Notes under the pieces: model-generated
Databases searched by the model: none
Told to the model about the DNA's origin: nothing
The model's input: only the letters and a program-made list of their open reading frames with translations
Made by a program: the position numbers and the translations under genes
Assembly: GCA_964583095.1 (NCBI GenBank)
Contig: CAZOVB010000018.1
Location: 15,920-79,919 of the forward strand
Reading direction: 5' to 3'
Length of the DNA: 64,000 nucleotides
Origin: CAZOVB01 sp964583095
GTDB taxonomy: Bacteria; Planctomycetota; Phycisphaerae; SM23-33
Shown here: positions 51,076 to 60,607 of the stretch, piece after piece
Layout of the letters: every line of letters starts with the position of its first letter
How positions within the stretch are numbered: the stretch's first letter is position 1

Positions 51076-53703
51076 CTATTCAACGCGGGGCAGGACCAGC
51101 TTGCCTTCCTTCTGGTCATGGAGATTGTGGTAGGCCCCGAGGAAGGGGGCATTCAAGTCGATCCACAGGGCGATGCGACGGAGTTCGTCCCGGGTCAGTT
51201 TCACTCTGCCCGCGTGGCTGCCGGCAGTGAGCATGTGATAAAGCCTGGAGGCGTGAGCCCCGACCTTGCCCGGGGTGGACCGGGCACTGGCTGCATGGGG
51301 GTTGTCTTTGCCCTTTTCCCTGCCTCCTGTATACCAGACATAAGGCTTGAGACCGACATACGCGCGTGTCCAGACGCGGCGCTGACGGCCCTGCTCGGGC
51401 TGCTTCGAACTCAGATCGGGCGCCTTGGAAGAATTCTTGGCATGACAGGAGAGGCACTTGGCCTCGAGTACGGGTTGGATCAGGCGCGAAAAGGACATGG
51501 GTTCTCCTTCGGCGGGACCCGTATCGAGCTTGGAAGGCTTGCGTTTCATGGCCAGAGGCACTGAACCGGCTGGGGGGCTGATCCGCTGAGGCGGTTCATG
51601 ACAGCCCACACATGTCAATTGCTCACCGGGGTGGGTGTAGATATCCGACATCATGGTTTGAATCGCAAGGCCATCCTCGTCCAGGGCCTGGAAATAGACA
51701 GGCACCTGGGCGGGTAGAACAAAATGAGCACTGCCATCGGCCTCGACCGGAACGCTACCCAGGCTCCCACGGGCGTTCATCATTTCCGCATAGCCGATGG
51801 GGGGATTGTCCTGGTAGGGGGTGTCCTTGGGGTACAACTGTACGACGCGAAGCCTGGCGATTTTCCGGTCATCCGGCCAGGGCTTGAGTGACTCATAAAC
51901 GTCCAGAACGCTGACCACAGCCGTGGGGGATACAGGCTCAGAGTCCGATTGGCCGTGTCCCGGCGGAAACGCATAGGCTGTCCGGTGGGGGATAACCGGA
52001 GGCCTCCGGCGTTCCCGGAGCGGGATGGGACTCAGACTGCCGATCTTCTCGTCGCGGTAGAGCAACTGGCGGTTGCCGTAACAGTCCAGTAGATACAACC
52101 CGTGCTCAACGGGGATTTCATACGGATCCTGGCACCAGAGAGTCTGGCCAAGGGGCACGGACTTGGGACTGTAGGCCACCAGGTAGAATCGTTCGTGAAG
52201 TGGCCAGGGAGTCGCAAAGGAGGTGTACGTGTACGGACCGTCCTGCTCGGGAGTCAGGTAGGTGACGGCCTTCTGCTCGTCTTCGAGTTCGGGCACGGCC
52301 GAATCGTACACGGCCAGGGGACCGTACGCCTGCGCGTGATGCCCGCAGATGACGGCCATGTACTTCGATGTGCCCGGCAAAGCTTTGGGCTCAAACTGGG
52401 CCCCGCCGATTCGCCCCTCGTCGTAGTTGCCGTACAAAGCCCTGGCATCCCTTCCATCCGCCTTGGTGACCCAGGGATACTGCCCGCCCCCAACCACGCG
52501 GTCCACGTAGTCCCATCGTGCGTAAATGATCTCTCCCTCGTTGTTTACGCTGGGGTGCCACTCATTCGTCTCATGATAGCTCAACGGGACGATGTCCGAA
52601 CCGTCCGGCAGCATCGAGTGCAGTACATAGGACGGACAGGCGCGGGGGTGGCATCTTCCTTCCCCCCCGCGACGCTCGGAGACAAAGGCGATTCTGCCAT
52701 TGGGCAGTGGGCAGGGGTCGAAGTCGTTGTGGGGGCCGTCGGTCAACATGGTCAGTCCGCTGCCGTCCACATTGACGGCAAAGAGATGGAAGGAGTTCTT
52801 CTCATCCCACTGATAGCCCTTGCGCCAGGTGAAATCTTCCTTCTGACCCGGTGGAGTGGCCGCGGCAACGTCCTGGGCGAAGTACTTGTTTGTTTCCGTG
52901 AAGGCGAAGTAGATCCGCTCTGCGTCGTAGCTCAGTTCCGGAGAGAGAAACGAGCCCGGAACCAGTGGCTGGTCCTTGAGACGACCATTGCTGCAACGGG
53001 CCTCGGCCAGCAGATTCTCAGCACGGGGCGAATTTGTGAAGGCGTCCTTCAGCACGAACAGGCCTCCGTTGGGGTCGGGTACCTGGACGATGCCGAAGTA
53101 CTGGTCGACCATGTGGCTCAGTGTCGCCGGCTGGCGCTTGATAAAGACGATGCGGTCAAAGTCCAGCAGGGGGTTGGAAAACGCAATCTGCCGCTGGAGC
53201 AGGAAGATCTTCTCGAAAAGAGGGAAGCGGACCTCTTCGTTGGCCACCCAGCGTACTTCTTGCGGGGCAAATCCGTTCTTGTTGTGTTTGATCCGCGCCG
53301 GCAGAGAGAGTTCCTTCTTCGTCCATTCGGGCTTGGAAGCCCGAGCCTGCTTTTCCAAATCCAGCAGTTGCTTTTGCCATTCGGAATAATCCCTTTCGGG
53401 GGACATGGCCTGCAGATCTCTCAACAGGGCGCGGGTGCGTCGCAGGAGTACATCCACGGGGCCTCGGTCGTCCTCCATGAGCCCTGCCTGCCGGTGGAAA
53501 CTCCGGGTGCTTCGTTTCTTCAGTTCGTTGGTGAACTTCCATCCATCCTGGAACAGGCTCAGTTGCGTGCTCTCCCAGAGAAGCTTTGCTTCCCGGTGCA
53601 GATCCAGGGGGTGGCCGGCAGGGGGTTGAGCCCAGACGCTCGGGCTCATGAAGCCCACTGCCACCAGAGCATGGAGAGCCATTCGGCTTGCAGTACGGGT
53701 CAT
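51076..53703 (-). CDS. HzsA-like secreted dihaem protein with propeller-like region
   Basis: An 875-aa exported protein; the signal peptide (ALHALVAVGFMSPSVWA) follows the ATG at 53703. The long middle part has HzsA-like motifs such as WVANEEVRFPLF, YDAERIYFAFTE and a propeller-type series (DGSGLTMLTDGPHNDFDP, LPNGRIAFVSERRGGEG). Two c-type haem motifs occur near the C-terminus: CVGCH (about 698) and CLSCH (about 750). Proteins of this group are widespread in planctomycetes outside anammox and are named after hydrazine synthase alpha; their activity is unknown. The ATG overlaps the stop of the upstream propeller gene (ATGA), so the two are translationally coupled. Confidence 0.83.
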   Translation of the reverse strand: MTRTASRMALHALVAVGFMSPSVWAQPPAGHPLDLHREAKLLWESTQLSLFQDGWKFTNELKKRSTRSFHRQAGLMEDDRGPVDVLLRRTRALLRDLQAMSPERDYSEWQKQLLDLEKQARASKPEWTKKELSLPARIKHNKNGFAPQEVRWVANEEVRFPLFEKIFLLQRQIAFSNPLLDFDRIVFIKRQPATLSHMVDQYFGIVQVPDPNGGLFVLKDAFTNSPRAENLLAEARCSNGRLKDQPLVPGSFLSPELSYDAERIYFAFTETNKYFAQDVAAATPPGQKEDFTWRKGYQWDEKNSFHLFAVNVDGSGLTMLTDGPHNDFDPCPLPNGRIAFVSERRGGEGRCHPRACPSYVLHSMLPDGSDIVPLSYHETNEWHPSVNNEGEIIYARWDYVDRVVGGGQYPWVTKADGRDARALYGNYDEGRIGGAQFEPKALPGTSKYMAVICGHHAQAYGPLAVYDSAVPELEDEQKAVTYLTPEQDGPYTYTSFATPWPLHERFYLVAYSPKSVPLGQTLWCQDPYEIPVEHGLYLLDCYGNRQLLYRDEKIGSLSPIPLRERRRPPVIPHRTAYAFPPGHGQSDSEPVSPTAVVSVLDVYESLKPWPDDRKIARLRVVQLYPKDTPYQDNPPIGYAEMMNARGSLGSVPVEADGSAHFVLPAQVPVYFQALDEDGLAIQTMMSDIYTHPGEQLTCVGCHEPPQRISPPAGSVPLAMKRKPSKLDTGPAEGEPMSFSRLIQPVLEAKCLSCHAKNSSKAPDLSSKQPEQGRQRRVWTRAYVGLKPYVWYTGGREKGKDNPHAASARSTPGKVGAHASRLYHMLTAGSHAGRVKLTRDELRRIALWIDLNAPFLGAYHNLHDQKEGKLVLPRVE

Positions 53704-55073
53704 CTACTTTCTCCCACGCAATAGATTGCCTTGTCGCTGCGAAGCAGCAGGCCGCCGTCGGCAAGAGGCACCGGTGAGGCATTGAAGGACGAGTTGTCCG
53801 AGGCGATCCGGTTATGGGCGAGAATCTTGAACTCCCGCCCCGTGGAAACCACGTAAGTCCCGTTGGTCTGGCTCACGTAATAGATCCGGTCCTTTGTTGC
53901 CAGAGCACAGCCGTAGATGCCATGGTCGTTGCGATTCTGAAGCGCCTCTTCGGGTCTCACGCGATAGACCAGCTTGCCCGAAACGGGATCCAGGCAGCAG
54001 AAGCCCGCGGCGGAGTTGGGCCGAAGGCCCCCGTGAAAAGCAGCCCAGTAGATCAGGCCATCCACGTAGACCGGCATACTCACCGCACAGCCCGTCTCTT
54101 CCAGTCGCCACAGCTCCCGCTCCCGGCCCGAATCGAGCTTCCCCGCCTGGTAGGCCACGGTCGTCAGCGGGCAGTGAGAGCTGCCCATGATCGCATACAC
54201 CGTCCCTTGATGGGCGATGGGGCTGGCCATCGCGTAGCCCTTTGTGGTTCGTTCCTCCCAGAGCGCCGAGCCGGTATCAGGATCGCAGGAAACGATCTTG
54301 CCGGGAGTCAGGAGTATCAACTCCTTTCTCTGTTGAGTTTCGATCAGCACCGGCGTCGACCAGGAGTATCCGTTGTGCCAGGTCTTCTTGTCCCCCTGGG
54401 CCAGGCCGGTCGTCTGACGCCAGACGGGCGACCCGGTTCGACGATCAAAGGCGATAAGTGCCTGGCTTTCGACGTCCGCGTTGGCGATCACCAAATCTTC
54501 ATGGAGGACCAGCGAGGCTCCCGAGCCCCAACGATGCTTTCCTTCGCCCAGATCGGACTCCCAGAGGATCTTTCCGTTGTGGCTCAGTGCGTAGAAGCCT
54601 CCGTTTGCGAAGCTCACGTAAACCGCCTCACCATCGACGGCTGGAGTAGCGGTGGTGTACCCATGCAGACTCATCGGGCTTGTTGCGGCCGGGAAGAGCT
54701 CGTGCTTTGGTTTGAAATCCTTCTGCCAGAGTTTTTCGCCCGTTTTTGCATGGATGCAGATCAGGTGAAAGGCGACCTCCGAGGTGTCCTTGGGATTCTC
54801 ATTGGTGCGTTTGTTCAGGTCGTAGCCGCTGAACGCGGTAACGAAAATGCGATCTCCCCAGACGACGGGCGAGGAACTGCCCGGGCCCGGAAGCTCCAGC
54901 TTCCATCGAAGGTTCTGGCTCTGGCTCCACGTAAGGGGCAGGCCCGGAATCGATGCGACCCCGTCCTGGCGAGGACCTCGATGTTGATGCCAGTTTTCAC
55001 CTTCTCCGCAGAGCCCTCCAACGGTCAGGCAGACGACAGACAGCAGCACAATTGTTGACGAATGAATTCTCAA
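53700..55073 (-). CDS. PQQ-type beta-propeller protein, coupled to the dihaem protein
   Basis: A 457-aa exported protein. TTG 55073 is chosen because GGAAAGG lies eight bases upstream and a signal peptide (IVLLSVVCLTVGGLC) follows directly; the frame to 55217 is a longer spurious read. The mature part has propeller-blade motifs: NWHQHRGPRQDGVAS, KTGEKLWQKDF, HNGKILWESDLG, RTGSPVWRQ and DTGSALWEE, each ending in the W-type quinoprotein blade. It also has GAKYW-type segments but no recognised PQQ pocket. The stop overlaps the dihaem protein's start by four bases, which suggests a two-protein periplasmic redox or binding system. Confidence 0.82.
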   Translation of the reverse strand: MRIHSSTIVLLSVVCLTVGGLCGEGENWHQHRGPRQDGVASIPGLPLTWSQSQNLRWKLELPGPGSSSPVVWGDRIFVTAFSGYDLNKRTNENPKDTSEVAFHLICIHAKTGEKLWQKDFKPKHELFPAATSPMSLHGYTTATPAVDGEAVYVSFANGGFYALSHNGKILWESDLGEGKHRWGSGASLVLHEDLVIANADVESQALIAFDRRTGSPVWRQTTGLAQGDKKTWHNGYSWSTPVLIETQQRKELILLTPGKIVSCDPDTGSALWEERTTKGYAMASPIAHQGTVYAIMGSSHCPLTTVAYQAGKLDSGRERELWRLEETGCAVSMPVYVDGLIYWAAFHGGLRPNSAAGFCCLDPVSGKLVYRVRPEEALQNRNDHGIYGCALATKDRIYYVSQTNGTYVVSTGREFKILAHNRIASDNSSFNASPVPLADGGLLLRSDKAIYCVGESR

Positions 55074-55286
55074 ACCCGGTGCCTTTCCGACTGAGCGCGT
55101 AAATGACGCGCAGAACCAACGATTCCCACGAGTCGGCCAGGCGGAGTGGGCCGACTCGAACCGGGTTGATTCTAAAGGATCGGCGATGGACGGGTTTGTC
55201 CACTCGCGGCAAAGCACTTATCCGTACTCGGCGTCGTCTCAATCGCCGGGAAGATACGCAATCAACCCCGACAGATGCGAGAGCTC

Positions 55287-55679
55287 CTACAATGCTGCGC
55301 CCTGTTTGCTCTCGGGCGTGTACTGGTGAAGCTCGATTCGATTTCCGTCAGGATCGGTTATCCAGGCCTGCCAGGACTGGTCATTGCCCAGTTTGGGATC
55401 CGAGCACTCAACCCCGCCTTTCCGGAGGTCCGAGACGGTGTCGTTGATCTCGTCAACTTCCAGGCAGATATGCTGGTAGCTTCCGCCCTGGCCGGGCTGC
55501 TTGCCCTCGAAGAGTTCGATGAAATTTCTGCCACCCACATGCAGGTAGAGGCCGAAGCGTTTGCCCTGTTCATCTTTGAAGTCGAAAACCTCCTTCATGC
55601 CGAGTTTGCCGCTGTAGAAGGCGACCGAGGCCTCGAGATTCTCCACGCGATAGCAGTTGTGCGCGATTCCAGTGATCAT
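55287..55679 (-). CDS. VOC-family protein (glyoxalase I-like)
   Basis: A 130-aa vicinal-oxygen-chelate protein. ATG 55679 is preferred because GGAAG stands upstream; a TTG four codons earlier is weaker. The metal-ligand positions of glyoxalase I are filled: His in GIAHNCYRV (about 7), Glu in FIELFEG (about 57), His in YQHICLEV (about 70) and Glu in RIELHQY (about 118). That arrangement fits lactoylglutathione lyase, but other VOC enzymes share it. The gap of 213 bp to the propeller gene downstream contains no gene. Confidence 0.8.
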   Translation of the reverse strand: MITGIAHNCYRVENLEASVAFYSGKLGMKEVFDFKDEQGKRFGLYLHVGGRNFIELFEGKQPGQGGSYQHICLEVDEINDTVSDLRKGGVECSDPKLGNDQSWQAWITDPDGNRIELHQYTPESKQGAAL

Positions 55680-55924
55680 GTTTTCTTCCAACCAGGATGC
55701 GGGATGATGAGGCCCTGCCTTTCAGGGCCTGGGAGAGGACAGATATACTCTCCGGCAGGGCCGGTAGCAAGAATCTGGGCTCCCGACAGGAGTGTTTACC
55801 GTCTGCCTGCCGATGTAAAGACGGATGAAATGTCCGGGAATTTCTGAGCCGTGAACTTTTTCAGCCCCTCAACCGATAGTAAGAGTGGCGTGTTTCGTGC
55901 AGGCCCCATACCAGATGGACTGCC

Positions 55925-55953
55925 TTGCATGCCGCCAACGAAGCCCATACAAT
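55925..55953 (+). promoter_or_regulatory. candidate sigma70-type promoter of clpC
   Basis: TTGCAT (55925-55930), 17-bp spacer, TACAAT (55948-55953), 65 bp before the clpC ATG. No CtsR-type or CIRCE-type operator is visible beside it. The rest of the 327-bp gap between the VOC gene and clpC shows no other feature. Confidence 0.5.
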
Positions 55954-56018
55954 ACCTGTAGATAAATCGCTCGGACAGGCGGCGCGAAGCTGTGCCGCAC
56001 ACTTGGAGTTAAATTATT

Positions 56019-58556
56019 ATGTTTGAACGCTTTACCGAAAGAGCGCGAAAAGTGATGGCCTTGGCCAACCAGGAGGCCCAGCGCTTTAACCACGAATACA
56101 TCGGTACCGAGCACATCCTGCTCGGGCTCGTGAAGGAAGGATCCGGGGTCGGGGCCAATGTTCTCAAGAACCTGGGCGTCGACCTTCACAAGGTTCGCAT
56201 GGAAGTCGAAAAGCTCGTAAAGCCCGGTCCGGACATGGTGACCATGGGCAAGCTTCCCCAGACCCCCCGAGCCAAGAAGGTGATCGAATACGCCATCGAG
56301 GAGGCCCGGAACCTCAACCATAATTATGTCGGCACCGAGCATCTGCTCCTCGGGCTCCTGCGGGAGCACGACGGCGTGGCTGCCCAGGTCCTCATGAACC
56401 TTGGCTTGAAGCTCGATGAGGTCCGCGACGAAGTCCTGAATCTTCTCGGAGCCGGTGTCGAACCGGAAGAAACCGCCCAAGGCGGCGGCCAGGCCGGGGG
56501 AGAGTCCCAGCAGAGGCGCACACGGACCAAGACGCCCGCACTGGACAACTTCGGACGAGACCTGACGGAACTGGCCCGCGAAGGCCAGTTGGACCCCGTC
56601 ATCGGCCGGGCCGGTGAAATCGAACGAGTTGTGACGGTCCTTTGCCGACGCACGAAAAACAATCCTGTTCTGCTGGGCGAAGCCGGCGTAGGCAAGACCG
56701 CCATTGTCGAGGGCCTGGCCCAGAAGATCATCGGCTCAGACGTCCCCGAGATCCTCATGGATCAACGGATCGTTGCCCTGGACCTGGCCATGATGGTCGC
56801 CGGTACCAAGTACCGCGGGCAGTTCGAAGAACGCATCAAGGCGGTGATGAACGAGGTCCGTCGGGCCAAGAACGTCATCCTGTTCATCGATGAAATGCAC
56901 ACGCTTGTAGGTGCCGGTGGGGCCGAGGGCGCCATCGATGCCGCCAACGTGCTCAAACCCGCCCTGAGTCGCGGAGAGATCCAGTGCATCGGCGCCACGA
57001 CCATGGATGAGTATCGCAAACACATCGAGAAGGACGGCGCGCTGGAACGACGATTCCAGACCATTATCGTCAACCCGCCCAACCGCAGCGAGACGCTGGA
57101 CATCCTCAAGGGATTGCGGGATCGCTATGAAGCCCACCACCGGGTGCAGATCCTCGATGCGGCCCTCGACCGCGCCGTGGAACTCTCCGGCCGATACATC
57201 ACAGGCCGCGTCCAGCCCGACAAGGCCATCGACGTGATCGACGAATCCGGGGCCCGTGTCCGACTGAAAACCATGACCAAGCCGCCGAACCTGGCCGGGC
57301 TGGAGAGCGAAATCGAAAAGCTTCAGTCCGAGAAGGACGAAGCGGTCAAGAATGCCGACTACGAACGGGCCGCTGAACTTCGCGACAAGGCCGAGCAACT
57401 ACGGGCTGAGAAGGAAAGCATCCAGCGCGACTGGAAGGAAAAGACCCAGGAAACCAACGGCGTCGTGGATGACGAGGTCGTGGCCGAGGTCGTCAGCCGC
57501 ATGACCGGCGTTCCGCTGACCCGGCTGGAGAAGGAAGAGGCCCAGCGGCTGCTGGAACTGGAAAACGAGCTGCACAAACGCGTGGTCAGCCAGCACGAAG
57601 CGATTGTGGCCGTCTCCAAGAGCATCCGAAGGGCGCGAAGTGGTCTCAAGGATCCCCGGCGACCCATGGGGAGCTTCATCTTCGCCGGGCCTTCCGGCGT
57701 TGGAAAGACCCTCTTGAGCAAGGCACTGGCCGAGTTCATGTTCGGCGATGAGGACGCCCTGATCCAGATCGACATGTCCGAGTACATGGAGAAGCACAAC
57801 GTCTCGCGATTGATTGGTGCGCCTCCAGGATATGTCGGCTACGAAGAAGGCGGCCAGTTAACCGAACAGATTCGACGAAGGCCCTACGCCGTCGTCCTGC
57901 TGGACGAAATCGAAAAGGCTCACCCGGACGTGTTCAACATGCTCCTCCAGATCATGGAAGAGGGGCAGTTGACCGACTCGTTCGGGCGTAAGGTGGACTT
58001 CCGCAATACGATCCTGATCCTCACCACCAACATCGGTGCCGATCTCATCCGCAACAAGGGCGGATTCGGATTCGGAAAGCGTACTGAAGAAGCGACCTAC
58101 GAGAAAATGAAGGATCAGCTCCATAAGGAAGTGGAGCGGTACTTCAGGCCGGAATTCCTCAACCGTCTTGACGACATCATCGTCTTCAAGTCGCTGACGC
58201 GGGAAGATCTGGTCACGATCATCGACTACGAGCTGCGAAAAGTCCGGGATCGGCTTTCCGAGCACGGCCTGGTGCTGGAGCTCAACGAGGACGCCAAGGA
58301 ATTCCTCATCGAGAAGGGCTACAACCCCGATTTCGGGGCCAGGCCGCTTCGCCGGGCCATCGAGCAACATGTTGAGGACCCCATCAGCGAAGAGATCCTC
58401 CGTGGCAGCTACACCGAGAAGAACCGGGTGGAAGTTTCCGTCAAAACGGAAACCGACGAGGAAGGCCAGGAGCAGAAACACCTGTACTTTGAGGGTCTCG
58501 GCGACAAGGGCGATTCCGGCTCAGAAGAACTGGAAGAGGTCCACGAGAGCACCTGA
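56019..58556 (+). CDS. clpC: ATP-dependent Clp protease ATP-binding subunit ClpC
   Basis: An 845-aa HSP100 AAA+ unfoldase. Two N-terminal Clp_N repeats (FTERARKVMALANQEA and the second RAKKVIEYAIEEA, about 5-150) precede AAA-1 with Walker A GEAGVGKTAIVEG (about 220) and Walker B FIDEMHTLV. A UVR-type motif DYERAAELRDKAEQLRAEKE, at the limit of what may be quoted, marks the middle domain (about 445-465) and distinguishes ClpC from ClpB, whose middle domain is longer. AAA-2 has Walker A GPSGVGKTLLSKAL (about 570), DMSEYMEKH and RPEFLNRLD. The P-loop of the C-terminus ends in a variable acidic tail. TTGGAG ten bases upstream is the SD. It works with ClpP on damaged proteins. Confidence 0.96.
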   Translation: MFERFTERARKVMALANQEAQRFNHEYIGTEHILLGLVKEGSGVGANVLKNLGVDLHKVRMEVEKLVKPGPDMVTMGKLPQTPRAKKVIEYAIEEARNLNHNYVGTEHLLLGLLREHDGVAAQVLMNLGLKLDEVRDEVLNLLGAGVEPEETAQGGGQAGGESQQRRTRTKTPALDNFGRDLTELAREGQLDPVIGRAGEIERVVTVLCRRTKNNPVLLGEAGVGKTAIVEGLAQKIIGSDVPEILMDQRIVALDLAMMVAGTKYRGQFEERIKAVMNEVRRAKNVILFIDEMHTLVGAGGAEGAIDAANVLKPALSRGEIQCIGATTMDEYRKHIEKDGALERRFQTIIVNPPNRSETLDILKGLRDRYEAHHRVQILDAALDRAVELSGRYITGRVQPDKAIDVIDESGARVRLKTMTKPPNLAGLESEIEKLQSEKDEAVKNADYERAAELRDKAEQLRAEKESIQRDWKEKTQETNGVVDDEVVAEVVSRMTGVPLTRLEKEEAQRLLELENELHKRVVSQHEAIVAVSKSIRRARSGLKDPRRPMGSFIFAGPSGVGKTLLSKALAEFMFGDEDALIQIDMSEYMEKHNVSRLIGAPPGYVGYEEGGQLTEQIRRRPYAVVLLDEIEKAHPDVFNMLLQIMEEGQLTDSFGRKVDFRNTILILTTNIGADLIRNKGGFGFGKRTEEATYEKMKDQLHKEVERYFRPEFLNRLDDIIVFKSLTREDLVTIIDYELRKVRDRLSEHGLVLELNEDAKEFLIEKGYNPDFGARPLRRAIEQHVEDPISEEILRGSYTEKNRVEVSVKTETDEEGQEQKHLYFEGLGDKGDSGSEELEEVHEST

Positions 58557-58583
58557 CCATTCGCACTCATAAGACGACAAGCC

Positions 58584-58621
58584 AAGACCCCGACCGGGAT
58601 AATACCGGCGGGGTCTTTTTT
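58584..58621 (+). terminator. rho-independent terminator after clpC
   Basis: AAGACCCCG (58584-58592) pairs with CGGGGTCTT (58609-58617), and the stem is followed by T residues to 58621. The 58622-58873 remainder before the sigma-factor gene shows no gene; a weak TGTCAC-17-TATGAT (58785-58813) is possible there. Confidence 0.8.
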
Positions 58622-58873
58622 AAAACCTGCCGGAAAAGAGGGTTGTATACCGAAGTTCCGCAGGTCTTCTCAGGAGAACCGACCATGCGGGAACTTTCCG
58701 GCCTTTGGCGCGTCTTTCAGGTATGCGGGTGAAGTCTGCGCAAGGGCAGCAGGGCAGGTGCGGCTTTTGCGGGGCAATGAGGACTGTCACAAAAGCGCAT
58801 TTGGCCGTATGATGGTGAGAAGGCTTCACCGCAGAACCCGCGGGAAAAATGAACTTGAACTTCCGGGAACCCC

Positions 58874-59527
58874 TTGAGCCAACAGGCGTCGAATAGTTTG
58901 AAAGACAGCAGCCAGTCGTCTTCCGACAGCAACAAGATGCCCATCGCTTTTGACGATGCGGAGTTGGTGCAAAGATGCCGGGATGGCGACATGCGGGCCT
59001 ATGGAACGCTTGTGGCGAAGTACCAGGACCGCATCTACAACTTGATATATCGGATGTGTTCCCGAGCGGCCGATACAGAGGAACTTGCACAGGAAACGTT
59101 CCTCAAGGCCCTGGAGCGAATCGGTCAGTTCCGGGGAAACAGCAAGTTCTATACGTGGCTGTTTCGAATTGCCGTGAACCTGACCATTTCGCACCGCCGA
59201 CGGGCTGGAAGGATTCGCTTCCATTCGATGAATGGCCCGGAAGAGTACGACGAAGTTCGAAGCCAGTCGTTAACCGCGCAGTTGGCCCAGCGCAGAACGC
59301 CAGGCCCGGAACGAATGGCCATGGCGGGAGAAACCTCCTGCCGGATTTCCGATGCATTGGAAGAGCTGGAAGACGAATTCAGAATCGTCGTCCTCCTTCG
59401 AGATGTGGAAGATATGGATTATGCAACCATCGCCAGTGTCGTGGGCGTGCCGGTGGGGACGGTCAAAAGCCGGCTGCATCGGGCGAGGTGTCTGTTACGA
59501 CAGAAACTGGCGGATCTGATGGAATGA
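58874..59527 (+). CDS. ECF-type RNA polymerase sigma factor
   Basis: A 217-aa sigma70-family regulator of the SigE/RpoE ECF type. Region 2 is clear: LVQRCRDGDMRAYGTLVAKYQDRIYNLIYRM (given as parts DGDMRAYGTLV and DRIYNLIYRM), the -10 region motif DTEELAQETFLKAL, and WLFRIAVNLTISHRRR. Region 4 is ALEELEDEFRIVVLLRDVEDMDYATIASVVG by its parts VLLRDVEDMDYATIA and VPVGTVKSRLHRAR, the -35 recognition helix. The start is TTG 58874; ATG 58937 is possible. It is followed four bases later by its anti-sigma gene. Confidence 0.92.
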   Translation: MSQQASNSLKDSSQSSSDSNKMPIAFDDAELVQRCRDGDMRAYGTLVAKYQDRIYNLIYRMCSRAADTEELAQETFLKALERIGQFRGNSKFYTWLFRIAVNLTISHRRRAGRIRFHSMNGPEEYDEVRSQSLTAQLAQRRTPGPERMAMAGETSCRISDALEELEDEFRIVVLLRDVEDMDYATIASVVGVPVGTVKSRLHRARCLLRQKLADLME

Positions 59528-59531
59528 TAAA

Positions 59532-60515
59532 ATGAAGAACCAAGACAAAATTCAGCAGATGCTTTCGTCCTACATCGATGGTGAGTTGCCCCCGCAGCAG
59601 ATCCGGCAGGTGCAGGATGCTCTGGAACAGGACGACCGGGTGGCCCGGCAACTGGCCCAGTTGCGGATGACACGACGGATCATCAGCCAGATGCCGAAAA
59701 AAGCCGCCCCGGAGGATTTTGTCGCCCGGGTTCTGGCCTCTGCAGAACGAGAGGAAATTGTTTCCCGGGACTCGCAGGCTCCCGCGGAAGGCTCTTTGGA
59801 CTGGACCCGCAGACTGGCCGTCGCCGCCGTGCTCCTTATTTCGCTCGGATTGGGAACCTTGGCGGCGGTAGCTTTGTGGAAGCCTGCCGAAGGGATGGAT
59901 TTACCCTCCGACCCCAGAGTAGTTGTCGGCAGCCAGGACGATGGCCGTGTTAATATCAAAGATGCGGTTCGCGTCCCGTATGCCGGGGGCAATTCACCCA
60001 TCCGAACCAGCAGCCCTGTATTGCAGGTGGTTATCCAGACTCCGGATATTTCCAACACCAGCCAGGATGTGATCAAGAAAGTCCTGGAGACCAATCAGCT
60101 TCACCCCAAAGCCCAGGGCCGCAGCGGCGAGGGCAGCTTCTGGCTCGTAGAGGTCCCCGAAGCCGAGCTCCAGCGGGTCAAGAACGACCTCTCCAGCCTC
60201 TCCTCTTCTGCGATTGTAATGGAAGATGCCGACAGCGAGGAAGTGGTGAGGATCCTGGCTTCAGTGGAGCCTGCGCTGGGACCTGACCCCCGCAGGATCA
60301 GAAACGATACCGCCTCAGGCGATGACGCTCCGCACAGCAGGATAGACGAAATCCTCAGCCAGGACGACGACCTGCTGCATCATTCCGGTTCTGCCAGCCC
60401 AGCCGATTCCGGTGGTTCAGGGACCCCCGATGCCAGCCTCAGGCCTGTCACGCCGATGATCATCAAGGTGATCACAGAAAAGAACTCCCCGCAGACGCAA
60501 GAAACCGATGAGTGA
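59532..60515 (+). CDS. membrane-anchored anti-sigma factor
   Basis: A 327-aa protein. The N-terminal cytoplasmic domain (about 1-90) begins QQMLSSYIDGELPPQQIRQV, the standard anti-sigma layout, but lacks the HxxxCxxC zinc ligands. One transmembrane helix lies at about 98-120 (LAVAAVLLISLGLGTLAAVAL). A periplasmic part (about 125-327) is rich in Asp, Ser and Pro and contains a repeated beta-like segment (QVVIQTPDIS) and a helix with EVVRILASVE. The gap to the sigma gene is four bases, so the pair is co-translated. The next gene starts inside its stop region on a different frame at 60512 as annotated by open frame, though I place the real start at 60608. Confidence 0.82.
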   Translation: MKNQDKIQQMLSSYIDGELPPQQIRQVQDALEQDDRVARQLAQLRMTRRIISQMPKKAAPEDFVARVLASAEREEIVSRDSQAPAEGSLDWTRRLAVAAVLLISLGLGTLAAVALWKPAEGMDLPSDPRVVVGSQDDGRVNIKDAVRVPYAGGNSPIRTSSPVLQVVIQTPDISNTSQDVIKKVLETNQLHPKAQGRSGEGSFWLVEVPEAELQRVKNDLSSLSSSAIVMEDADSEEVVRILASVEPALGPDPRRIRNDTASGDDAPHSRIDEILSQDDDLLHHSGSASPADSGGSGTPDASLRPVTPMIIKVITEKNSPQTQETDE

Positions 60516-60607
60516 CCCTCTACCAGACCGCGCTTCCAAGAGGTTGCTTGACCTGTTCCAAGCCGGCCAGCTATAATCCGCCGACCTTGACCGCAAAGGA
60601 GATCGGT

